From NCBI GenBank assembly GCA_019649035.1, contig BMAT01007806.1:502752-527784 (forward strand): 25,033 nucleotides of DNA, in the 5' to 3' direction. The notes beneath the pieces were generated by a model. The model searched no databases, was not told where the DNA came from, and worked only from the letters and a program-made list of their open reading frames with translations. Source of the stretch: Elysia marginata. Taxonomy: Eukaryota > Mollusca > Gastropoda > Plakobranchidae. The position numbers and the translations under genes are program-made. This document shows, one piece after another, positions 1 to 9,295 of the stretch. Within the stretch, counting starts at the first letter, position 1. Every line of letters begins with the position of its first letter.

Positions 1-836
1 CCCCCCCCCCCCCGCGCCTCTGAGTCTGTATTTATTTGATGGATCTATTTAAAGTTGAACTTCAGCGTTCAATGAAATAAATTCGGCCTACACATTTTTT
101 TTTACATTTTTTTTCAAATGCCGATCCGCTCGAGATCTAGCTTCTATATCTACAACCTGCTTAGATATTAAAACAAAAACAATAACAAAATCATAAAAAC
201 ATCACAATGTAGCAAAAAAGTGTCACCCAATAACTCAATGAAAGACAGATTTATTAGGCTGTGTTAGGTTCTTCTTATTTCATCGCGAGAATTTAAATAA
301 ACTTGCACCGTGAGATCACAAGTATAAAAACTGTATTTAACTAAATCTGTTATAATTATTATCAAGGTTTTTGAGCCATGATCTAGAATGAATATTTGTC
401 AGGGTTAACCTAAACGTTTCGGTTTGCCATGAAACTGTGCAAAATGCATTTGGGGCATCTTCTTTTTTTTTAAAGACTCCAGTTTTGTTTTGGTTAGGAA
501 TCTTTAAAAGAGTGGAGAATCTCTCAAAGATGCTCACTCTGAGGAAATAGCCAACCTGGAAGTCTTTTTAGGGAAAGTTCAGGTTCTGCCAAAAGATCGA
601 TGGTCGAGAATAATGGATATACAACTTATTATGAGATAGAGCATTAGATTTGTTGGGCATTTCATCACCTAAAGTCTAAAGCGCGCTGCATGAAATTCTT
701 CATATCCTCAAGATCTCAGCTTGCTAGAGGTGAGGTCAAACCACTTATCTATAATAATAAAAAAATCGACGTTTTAAACTTTGCACTACTAAGTCTCCCA
801 CGGTTTGACGAAAGCCTGTGTAGAACATTAGAGAAT
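1..836. other. 5' flank, no gene recognised
   Basis: This is AT-rich sequence beginning with a run of 13 C at the window edge. Short open frames on both strands here (337-537 minus, 690-890 plus) lack any recognisable motif. The plus-strand one runs into the minisatellite that follows. I see no RNA gene or transposon signature. Confidence 0.6.
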
Positions 837-943
837 ATTGTGGGAGCAGATAGGTTTATAATAGACGCCATACATTGTGGGAGCAGATAGATTTATAATA
901 GAGACCATACATTGTGAGAGCAGATAGGTTTATAATAGAGACC
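837..943. repeat. 37-bp minisatellite, left half (3 copies)
   Basis: The unit reads roughly ATTGTGRGAGCAGATAG followed by RTTTATAATAGAGACCATAC. Successive units start at 837, 874 and 911, an exact 37-bp period. The third unit stops at GACC (940-943), where a solo LTR interrupts it. The array resumes at 1106 with the same register. Left-hand copies carry GAGCAGATAG, whereas right-hand copies carry GAGTAGATAG. Confidence 0.9.
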
Positions 944-1105
944 TGTAGCGCACTCTCAAACCAAATTGTTCCGTTCCGTCATTGTTTTTGTTTTTTTTTC
1001 CACCACGACTTCCTGTTTACTTTCTGTCAACTGAGTGAAAATAAAACCATTCATGTCTAGATCTAACTACCTTTTGACTTCGTCAATTATCTGCAACTTG
1101 CTACA
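944..1105. mobile_element. solo LTR inserted in the minisatellite
   Basis: The 162-bp segment begins TGTAGC and ends GCTACA, so it has canonical TG...CA termini with a 6-bp inverted repeat. It is flanked by the direct duplication GACC at 940-943 and 1106-1109. Removing the segment plus one GACC restores the minisatellite unit exactly (TAGAGACCATAC). An AATAAA-type poly(A) signal lies near 1039-1044, as LTRs commonly have. A short LTR with a 4-bp duplication fits Ty3/gypsy-type elements; that assignment is inference. No internal coding region is present, so this is a recombined solo LTR. Strand is undetermined, though the poly(A) signal suggests plus. Confidence 0.75.
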
Positions 1106-1190
1106 GACCATACATTGTGAGAGTAGATAGGTTTATAATAGAGACCATACACTGTGAGAGTAGATAGGTTTATAATAGAGACCATGCATT
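1106..1190. repeat. 37-bp minisatellite, right half (2 copies)
   Basis: This continues the 37-bp array after the solo LTR, with ATTGTG at 1114 and ACTGTG at 1151. Both copies share a C-to-T change (GAGTAGATAG) relative to the left half. The array ends at GACCATGCATT. Confidence 0.88.
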
Positions 1191-1584
1191 ATCGGCCGGC
1201 TCAGGAGGACGAAACCCATAGATGAGGAAATCCGGGACCCGTTAGCCAACCGTCTGCTTTTTTACTCCACACTTACTATTGGTGTTATTATAGCATACAT
1301 TATAGTCTTCCTCGCCCAAAGTCCATAATGTATGACCCGGGAACCAAGCGCCGAGATAATGACACTTTCCTGGTAAAAATCTACCTTTAAAGTTCAAGCC
1401 CTAATCAAGTCTTCGGAAGTAAATGTTGACCAGTTTTTCTTTATTTCAAAAGTATACAACGCCACAGTACCACTGCAAGACAAATACAGAGCCAACTGAA
1501 ATAGGTAGTGTTAATGTCTAAAGTAGTAACAACTTAAGAGAATTGAAGAAAGCGACGCGCAAAGACATGCACAAGAGGTATTCA
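1191..1584. other. intergenic, nothing coding seen
   Basis: No gene is recognised. A small inverted repeat is present: CATACATTAT at 1294-1303 and ATAATGTATG at 1325-1334, giving 10-bp arms around a 21-nt loop. The right part may be decayed mariner sequence upstream of the recognisable transposase remnant, but I could not read it as such. Confidence 0.5.
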
Positions 1585-1870
1585 CAAGTTATGGCAGCAT
1601 GACAACATTGCAATATTACTCTTTGAGTGAAAAAAAGCGTTCAATTTCGTGGCCAGCCTCCACATTCTTCTGACTTGCCACTCTGTGACTTCTTTTTGTG
1701 CCCATTTGTCAAAGAAAAACTACATGGGGTAAACCTTTAGACTGATAAAGATGCAGTAAAAACCTTTGAAGACAAATGTTTAGCCGTAGCAAAAGAAACA
1801 TAACACTGTTTTAAAAAGGATTAAACTGCACACAGGCTAAAAGTAAATTGAACAGGAGTCGCAGTAGAGC
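1585..1870 (+). pseudogene. mariner-family transposase fossil (C-terminal part)
   Basis: Translated in pieces, this matches the catalytic core and tail of a mariner/Tc1-superfamily transposase. A WQHDN segment at 1592-1606 holds the second catalytic Asp. In another frame, PPHSSDL followed by CDFFLCPFVKEKLHG (from about 1648) holds the third catalytic Asp at 1672-1674. A later stretch reads DKDAVKTFEDKCLAVAKET. The reading frame changes between the two Asp motifs, and they lie only about 24 codons apart rather than the 34 or so usual in mariner, implying a deletion. There are in-frame stops after VNL, after KET and further on. The element is dead. No terminal inverted repeats were identified. 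Confidence 0.7.
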
Positions 1871-2289
1871 TTTGTGGATAAGCAAGTCAATTAAAAAAAA
1901 AAAAGTAAGTTATATATAAACAGAATTTAATTTCACTAGAAATTTCATTAGAAATTCTTTTTGTCATAACACAAGCTAAAAGAGAGTTTTTAGTTTGCCT
2001 AAAAGAAAGCTATTTGACGAATTTCCTTTCGTACTTGTCTTCACATTCACATATTAATATCAAATATAGTCTAGAAGATATTTCTTTTAATTTGACCTCC
2101 AACTAAACAGCCACATCTTATTATGCTGCGGTTACGGTTGATAAAGGCGCCTTTATCGCTGATATAACTTGGATAACATCAGCTGCTGACGGGCATATAA
2201 GTGTACTGTACAATTGATTAGCATTTCAATATTCAAGATCAGATGATTACACTTAGGTTTATCAATTTTAAATAAATTAAATAAATTGT
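1871..2289. other. intergenic with an 18-bp perfect palindrome
   Basis: This is AT-rich with no gene. GATAAAGGCGCCTTTATC at 2140-2157 is its own reverse complement over all 18 bases, with GGCGCC at its centre. It sits in otherwise unremarkable sequence. Function is unknown. Confidence 0.6.
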
Positions 2290-2310
2290 GTGCTCCTCGT
2301 TCTCTCCTCC

Positions 2311-2348
<38 letters not shown>

Positions 2349-2750
2349 CTCTCTCTCTCTCTCTCTTTCTATTTCTCAGTCGTTCTCTCTGTCTCTCCAA
2401 GCTCCCCTCCTCGCGCTCTCTTTCTTTTTAGTCCTGTGTCGTTCTTCGGATCATTTCTCCCCGATATTTTTCCTAATAACGCCTGTTTAAATGTTCATGC
2501 CATTCATCCATTTGTTTCTATGTCCGCGTGTCTGTCTATCTATCTGCCCATCTGTTTTCCTGTTTGTCACTTTTACGTCAAGTTTATAGAAAAAGTTCCT
2601 CATGTCTTTTTGTGTTTTCATTTTCCCCCCAACTGTGCACCGTTTCCCTTATTTTCTCTCTCACTCCCTTTGAGTGATTCCTTCATGTGGTTCCCAGTCT
2701 ATATAGTTGTGCCCCTGTCTCTCTTTCTCTTCGTCCCTTAATTTCTCTCT
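2290..2750. repeat. TC-rich low-complexity tract with (CT)n microsatellites
   Basis: About 450 bp are strongly pyrimidine-rich on the plus strand. Pure (CT)n lies near 2310-2335 and 2348-2366, and degenerate CTCTC and TCTGTC motifs run to about 2750. The long plus-strand open frames here arise because TC repeats contain no stop codons; they encode Ser/Leu/Phe-rich low-complexity sequence and are not genes. Confidence 0.85.
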
Positions 2751-3580
2751 CAGCGCCATACTTTCTGCGAGTTCTTTTTAACACTTGATTATCGGAATGG
2801 TGTTGATCTCGCGTGTGGCTTGTTTTAAGCTTTAGAGAGGATCAAGTTTTAGAACACAAACTTTGAGGTAAAAATATCAACGCTAAGTGTTTATACTTCT
2901 GTGTGAAGTTGAACATCTATTAAATAAACGAACTTTTAACAACATTGGTTTCTTTGATATTTTAGCGTCTATTCATAAATATGATGACCATATCATTTAA
3001 GGGAAAGAACAAAGCGTTCAGATTGTGGAAAATTTATTTCATTTTTAAATTCAAGAGCTCTTTGGTAGGACTAAAATTCTCCCTTACCAATTATCATACG
3101 AAAAAAATACATGTAACACAAAACGAGTTTTAGACGAGAATAACTCCATTGATTATTGAAGAGAAATAGATAAGCTCTACAACGCTGCTTGGTCGAATCA
3201 ATGTTGTTTTGAGCTCTAAAGGCGGTTTCAACCCTGAAAACTTTTCGCTTTGTTTAGATGTTCCGAAAGTCCACACAGGTGGATTAATATCATTGGGCTG
3301 TTATTATGAACGTGCAAGATAGCTTTTCAAATATGTCATTTCCAGTAACATCCATACTCTATACCAGACAGATAAGACTCAAGACTCAGAGGCCTACACA
3401 CAACAGGTCTTATCTGCTTGTAACCCATGAGCCTAGGAGTCTTAGTCGATACGTATATTACAAGTGAATGTTTTCCATGAATCCCGATATTTTAGTACCT
3501 TTCTTTCTGATGTTTAAACTAGTACTACAAATTGTTAACTTAAATAATAAGCCAAACTGACACTAAAAGTCTGTTTATGC
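2751..3580. other. intergenic, nothing coding seen
   Basis: No coding region was recognised. A stem with perfect 10-bp arms, CAGATAAGAC at 3369-3378 and GTCTTATCTG at 3407-3416, encloses a 28-nt loop. There is no linked feature that would give it a role. Confidence 0.55.
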
Positions 3581-3660
3581 ATAATGATAATAATAATAAT
3601 AATAATAATAGTAGTAGTAATAATAATAAATAGAATTTATAGTGCGCATTGCGCTCTAGC
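3581..3660 (-). repeat. (TAA/TAG)n microsatellite with a retroposon-like tail
   Basis: Triplet repeats (TAA)n, (TAG)3-4 and (TAA)n at about 3581-3632 are followed by sequence whose reverse complement reads AGCGCAATGCGCACTATAA. That is the GCGC-hairpin plus TATAA layout seen, in the other orientation, at the (ATT)n-ended retroposon tails near 9014 and 19151. The likely origin is the 3' end of a SINE or LINE inserted on the minus strand, with only the tail recognisable. Confidence 0.5.
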
Positions 3661-4666
3661 ATACAAGTCTGTAGCTGAACCCATTCAAAAAGAAAGCTCT
3701 TTGCGCATAATATCTTTAAAAATGATAAAAAAAAGTACCTTTGAAAGAAAATAAACGTTCACATTCACATGCTTGCATGCGTAAATTACACACAAGGCAC
3801 ACACACACACACGTGTACACACACAATCTCACGCGCGCACGCCTAAATATGATGTCAATAGTGAAAAAAGAACGGTCAATCAGCAGGGGTACTTAATCGA
3901 CACAGATTCAAAACAATACATGAATTGTTCTTAATAACAGTACTTATACTCAAAGTTTTTGCATTCTAAGCTAGAGTAAAAGCTAAACACATCGGGATTA
4001 TTCGTTGTATCTTACTTTTGAGTGAGTAAATTGCACTCTTATAAAGAGTTAAGGCATTTTTTCCAATAATCATTTGGAAATATACACGGACCCTTTTATT
4101 CCGTAGATGTACCTAATAAAAGTTTCATAGGCCTCTTCCTTTCTTGTCATCTGGTCAAAGTTTGACTGGTCAAGAAGATAACTTGCTAGACTTACAGGTG
4201 GTCAAGATGATGTAACTTTATCAACTCGACTCTCTTAAAGGCATCCACCCTGCTGTCCAGCATGTCACATTGATAAGTCAGTGATGGTGGACAGCTCTGT
4301 GTTATGAGATGAAAACTGTATCATCATTTGTAGAGTTCGTGATTTTGCAATATCGTTTACTATTATTGTGAAAGTAGCTTAGAGTCGTTAAGCAATCAGT
4401 GAAATCTTACGGGTAGAGGTTTAAATAGTCATATATAAAATATTGTAATAACCTTCATGTCTAAAGCAAGAGTCCTTTCCTTTTTTTTTGTTTTGATTTG
4501 CAAGAAAGGCCATTGGAAACTATATCGTAGAGCTGGACAGAGAGCCTCGCGAAAAACTAATTCCATTTATTCTTTTATTGTTCATTTCAATAGAGATAAT
4601 CTTTTTTTTTCAGCTTGTTTCCTGTGTTTTCTTTCTAAAACGAGACACAAGTTTCAGCTAAATAAA
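3661..4666. other. intergenic, (CA)n tract, nothing coding seen
   Basis: An interrupted (CA)n microsatellite lies at about 3798-3826, followed by a short alternating CGCGCAC run. The remainder is AT-rich. The open frame at 4457-4687 overlaps the tandem array downstream and has no recognisable domain, so I do not call it a gene. Confidence 0.55.
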
Positions 4667-4985
4667 GCTAAGTTTGTCCTAAAATAAAGTTTGATTTAAC
4701 CTCTGAGTTTATCCTAAATTAAGCTAAGTTTGCACTAAAATGAAGTTTGATTTAACCTCTGAGTTTAAGCTAACTTAAGCTAAGTTTGTCCTAAAATAAA
4801 GTTTGATTTAACCTCTGACTTTATCCTAAATTAAGCTAAGTTTGCACTAAAATGAAGTTTGATTCAACCTCTGTGGATACCAAATTGTGCAATAAACTCT
4901 ACTTAAACCTCCGTAGATACAAAAACGTGAAATAAAGTCTGCTGTAACCTCAGGGAATACTATAATAAGCAATAAATTCTCTAAA
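4667..4985. repeat. 56-bp tandem array with alternating unit types, decaying to about 40-bp units
   Basis: Units beginning GCTAAGTTTG start at 4667, 4723, 4779 and 4835, an exact 56-bp period. The next bases alternate TCCTAAAATAAAG, GCACTAAAATGAAG, TCCT, GCAC, so the true repeat is a 112-bp dimer present twice. From about 4890 to 4985, shorter units of about 40 bp follow the pattern AATAAAnTCTnCTnnAACCTC. They keep the ACCTC core but have lost the GCTAAGTTTG section. The array ends about 580 bp upstream of the P450 start codon. Confidence 0.85.
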
Positions 4986-5564
4986 AAACGTGAATTAATT
5001 CTTTTTTTTTCATGAAAACTTCTCATATATATTTTGATACTGTTATATCAAACTTTTGATAGAAAAACTTTGATTTCTACATCGTTACTTAGGAGCAGTG
5101 CAAAAAAGGTACATTTTTAGTATATTTACAACAAAAATAATTAAGAAAAACAATAAGATTTTTTAACACCTATCATTAAGATATACAAACGAAATCTGGG
5201 TAAGCAAAATCGTTTAATGCTAATAATTTTAATTTAAAAATACTGTTAAATTTTTGTACTAAAATGGTGGTCTACTCCAAACTGTCCTTTGGCTAATTTA
5301 AATAAATTCACTCAATACATTTACATGTGAAAGCTGTACATTCGACGATTTAATGACTTAGTACCCAAGTTGTAGAAATTAAAACCATTTAAAGTCACCA
5401 AATGTGTTTCTTTAATCATATGTATAGAACTTATTACAGCATATCTCAGTGGAAGGTCAGCGCTGCATAATTTGTAATTCAGGAGCTAGTCTTATTTTTT
5501 AAGACAACAAATCAAGTCATAAATCAAACAGGAATATAAATTAAAAAAAAACAAGACTTCGGGT
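4986..5564 (+). promoter_or_regulatory. immediate upstream region of the CYP4 gene (possible promoter/5' UTR)
   Basis: About 580 bp of AT-rich DNA lie directly 5' of the first coding exon. A TATA-like AATATAAATTA sits at 5533-5543, only about 25-30 bp before the ATG. A stop codon (TAA, 5520-5522) lies in frame 15 codons upstream of the ATG, so the coding region does not extend further 5' in this exon. A noncoding 5' exon further upstream cannot be excluded. No core promoter can be proved from sequence alone. Confidence 0.3.
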
Positions 5565-5729
5565 ATGGCCACACTAACTTTGAGCGCAGTGGGCGCCGTT
5601 CTCTTTGCCGGTTTTGTTTTCATGCTTTTCCACTTGGCTGTGTTCGTAAAAGGATACATTCGGAGCCGCAAGATGCTTTTAAAGTATCCCTCTGACGCCC
5701 CCAGTTTCATCTTTGGCCACCTTTTTGAC
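5565..5729 (+). CDS. CYP4 exon 1: membrane anchor
   Basis: It encodes residues 1-55. The ATG has purine at -3 and G at +4, and an in-frame stop lies 15 codons upstream. A hydrophobic stretch (about residues 5-28) is followed by a basic segment with K/R residues and [15 protein letters not shown], the counterpart of the proline-rich hinge and GHL motif of microsomal P450s. The donor is GAC|GTACGT (phase 0). An alternative donor four bases downstream would break the join to exon 2. The frame stays open into the intron. Confidence 0.85.
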
Positions 5730-8700
5730 GTACGTACACATTTGGAAACACTTCAATTTATCATCATTTATTGTATACGAAATGAAATTACAAAGCTAAA
5801 AATATCCAAGTCGAACGTTCGGTCAGTCCCTCCATATGCTGCAGAAACATGGAGAATAAATTTAAAAAGATGGAGAGCAGACTCAGGGGATTTGAGGGGA
5901 GACGTCTGAGAGTGAGAAGAATATTAGGCATTCGATGGGAGCATAGGATCACAAATAAGAGGATAGCAGAAAGACCAGGGATAAACCCAATTGTAGAGGA
6001 GGTTAAAACTAAGAGTTAGAGATGGCTCGGACATGTACTCCGAATGGGCAAAAATAGCCACCTATTTGTAGGACTAACTTGAAACCCGCAGGGGAAAAGA
6101 GGTAAGTGTAGACCGCGGGGTATATGGAGGAGGACAGTCAGGTGGACGATGAAAGATCGGCGACTGACAAAAGATGGAATGAGCTAAAATGGCTTTCCCA
6201 GGATTGGGATGTTCGGAGAAACTTTGTTGGTGCTCTATGCTCTCACGTCTCAAATAGATGTAGGGTAACCTGCACCTACTGGGAGAGTACGGAAAGTTTA
6301 TATATTTATTTATTGTATACGTTACTTAGTCATCTATTCGTTAACTCGGTTTTACGGTAATCCTTCTTGGTTATTTTACTAAGCTTCGCAGACATTGAGT
6401 CTTGATTGAAATTTGAATAAATTGATTTTTATACCATTAAAGACATGAAATGCTAATTTTGAAAAACTATTCTTCGATATATTTATTTCGCTTAGCTCGG
6501 TTTATCCGTCGTACATAAATATTTAATTAGGACTTTTTTGATATTGAGAAATATTGTACTTTGCATGATATAATTAATTTACTGATTAAACCTTTTCAAA
6601 GTTATTTTTTTCTTTAAAAATTCTACAACTGCAAAGTGTTTCAGAACCGTTCCGTTTTCTTTAATATTGTCAGTAGAGTCAAACAATGCTGCTTAAAAGT
6701 GATATTGTCTTACTCACTCTTCCCTCCCTTAAGAAAACCTTTCGGAAGACAGCAATCGCTATAAAGGTGAAAAAAAACCCAGAGCTTTTTTACAACACTA
6801 CACTCACCAAAATCTTCTACACGCTTTACATGAGTTACCCTACAGGCCGTTACCAACTAAGGTACCATCTGAACTCACGGCGCATCACTCTATCACACCG
6901 ACTCATAGCCGATTATTCATTTAAGGCCAGTTTCCCTTTCCGTTTAAATGGTTTATTGGAAACAAATTTGTTGTTTCATACCAATCAACCAGGACTCTCA
7001 TTTAGTGCAAAGAGGACAGCTGTAAAATTGTAATTACTTCTCTCTCGAAGCTCCATTTTCTTCAAAAGTCAGAATTCATGATTTATGTCCACAAGTTTTG
7101 ATTTCAATTTTCCCTCACAATACTGTAACGTTCACCTCACCTTTACGTTTGTTTTAAACTTTCACCCAAACAACTACACCAGTACCCTGGGCCAGACGAA
7201 GCAGGGCTGGCCTATCAGAGGCAACACATCACCAAATTCCCGACTTCCTCTGTCATGTGGATGATGAACTGGCCCATGTTACTGGTCAGTCACCCAAGCA
7301 CGATCAGTATTATCCTCAAATCTTCTGGTGAGTAAAAGCTTCTTTGTGAGCACACTGGTTTGTGGAACTGTTCCCCCTTCGTGTTGCAACTATACTCTTT
7401 AGCTACCCACTGGTTGAAAGCCAAGCTTTTTATAAATAATAATATGAATTTTTTTCCAAACTGCTGGTTTAAAAAAAAATTGCAACTTTAAGGTTCTTAA
7501 TGCAGTAAGGGTTTACCTGTCACCCACTAGCCACAGACTATTAAATCTAAATATGCCTCCGGGTCTGGTAGGGGAGGTGAATGTTAAGATTTTGTTCCAA
7601 ACAGATTTAGAATGATTCCCTTTTTCTTTCCTAATATTTCTACAAGGGGTGGGGAGGGGGTGTTTAAAAGTAATGCAAGCATTTTCATACTCATTTGATC
7701 AATTTAATTGAATAATTCGTGGATAATTGTAGGTCTACTTTTACTAGTGATTTCTGAGCTAATAAGTTCAAATCACCAATTATTTCTTTATTTCTAAAGA
7801 AATGGCGTCATTTGAAAATAGCTGCTCCATTGGAAATCCGTCACAAGCAAAAAGCTGTGTTTAAGTTTTTCTCTTTAAGGTAAAAAACTCCCAAAAACCT
7901 TCTAAGAGAATAAGAATTGCCTTTGGAACTTAAACACTTTAAAAAAGTGAAAGAGTGAGCTAAATTAATACAGAAATGTGGGATAGTCAAGGGAATGTCA
8001 ACACCACGCACACCCTACAGCAAAATAGGAAAATTAGCCCGTAGGATCATGGCGACCGTGCTATTGAGATGATCATGGTGGGATTTTCGTTGTAAATTTA
8101 AGCCGAGGCATATCTTTAACTCTAAACAGGATAATGAAACGAGCTTTAATGCAGAATTTAAAGGATTAGGTCCAATCCAAACCTGTATAAAATCATCTTA
8201 AAAAATGACAATGCTCGTCGATAAACTGGGCAATGCCTTGAATCGCTTGTCAGCTGCCTCGTTTAGATGAAATAAATATGTACGAAGCCTACATTAATAT
8301 GCTGATTTGGCTTCATGTGAGAATTCCCTAGTAATAACCATTATGTCAAGACGAGGTTGTTTACTAACCGTAAATCATGGTTCAGGATCTCACGCGGTTT
8401 ACGAAACTGGGGTAGATCTAGTTAGTCCCACCAAATAATGGACAAAGAAGTTGAGCCAATGTTGGAAGGTAGCCATCTGACCCTTTAACACATCTCTACT
8501 TTCGAGTGTTTTACTAGCTATTTCACTGACCATTTTTACTCTACTAAAGAAACTTGAAAAAGTGTTAAACCAGCCATTTCACAGACTTTTTTTTCACTCC
8601 ACTAAAGAAACTTGAAAAAGTGTTAAAGCAGCCATTTCACAGACTTTTTTACTCTACTAAAGAAACTTCATAAAGTGTTAAACCAGCCATTTCACAGACT

Positions 8701-9196
8701 CTTGAAAAAGTGTTAAACCAGCCATTTCACAGACTTTTTTACTTTTTACTTCCCCTTTCTATCAGGGAGGCTACGTCGGTAAATCAGTTTTAGACCCTAT
8801 TGAAAACATATTTGTTCACGCTATATGAAGACCTTAATTAGTTTATGTCAAGAAATGTATCCGACTACCGATGGTCAATGTATATCCTTTTTTTTTCTCT
8901 TTAATTTTGTACATGCACCTTTTGTTTTTCTTCCGTTTGTTTTGTATTGTTATTGGATTATGTTTTGTACAAAATTGTCATTATGTCAGCATTGTTTGTT
9001 TGGGTAGATATACTGTTGTAAAGAGCTTCGAGCCTACATGTAGATAGAGGCGCTAGAAAATAACTTCAGTATTATTATTATTACTAAAGAAACTTGAAAA
9101 ACTTTCAACTCATCTTCATATATCAGCAATTATTTCACAACTTTTCCAAATTCAAGTAGCGCTCACAGCAGAGTGGCAGTAGAAGTGGTAGCACCT

Positions 9197-9295
<99 letters not shown>

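Noticed and set aside
837..1190. CRISPR-like appearance of regularly repeated units
   Set aside because: The 37-bp units are head-to-tail without unique spacers, in an animal-type genome, so this is a minisatellite.
2286..2741. 151-codon plus-strand open frame rich in Ser, Leu and Phe
   Set aside because: TC-rich low-complexity DNA lacks stop codons; no domain or start context supports a gene.
5454..5459. AGGTCA nuclear-receptor half site about 105 bp upstream of the P450 ATG
   Set aside because: A single hexamer is expected often by chance. No second half site with proper spacing was found.
6686..7033. 115-codon plus-strand open frame in intron 1
   Set aside because: No recognisable motif, and it lies within an intron of the same-strand P450 gene. 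I could not separate it from chance.
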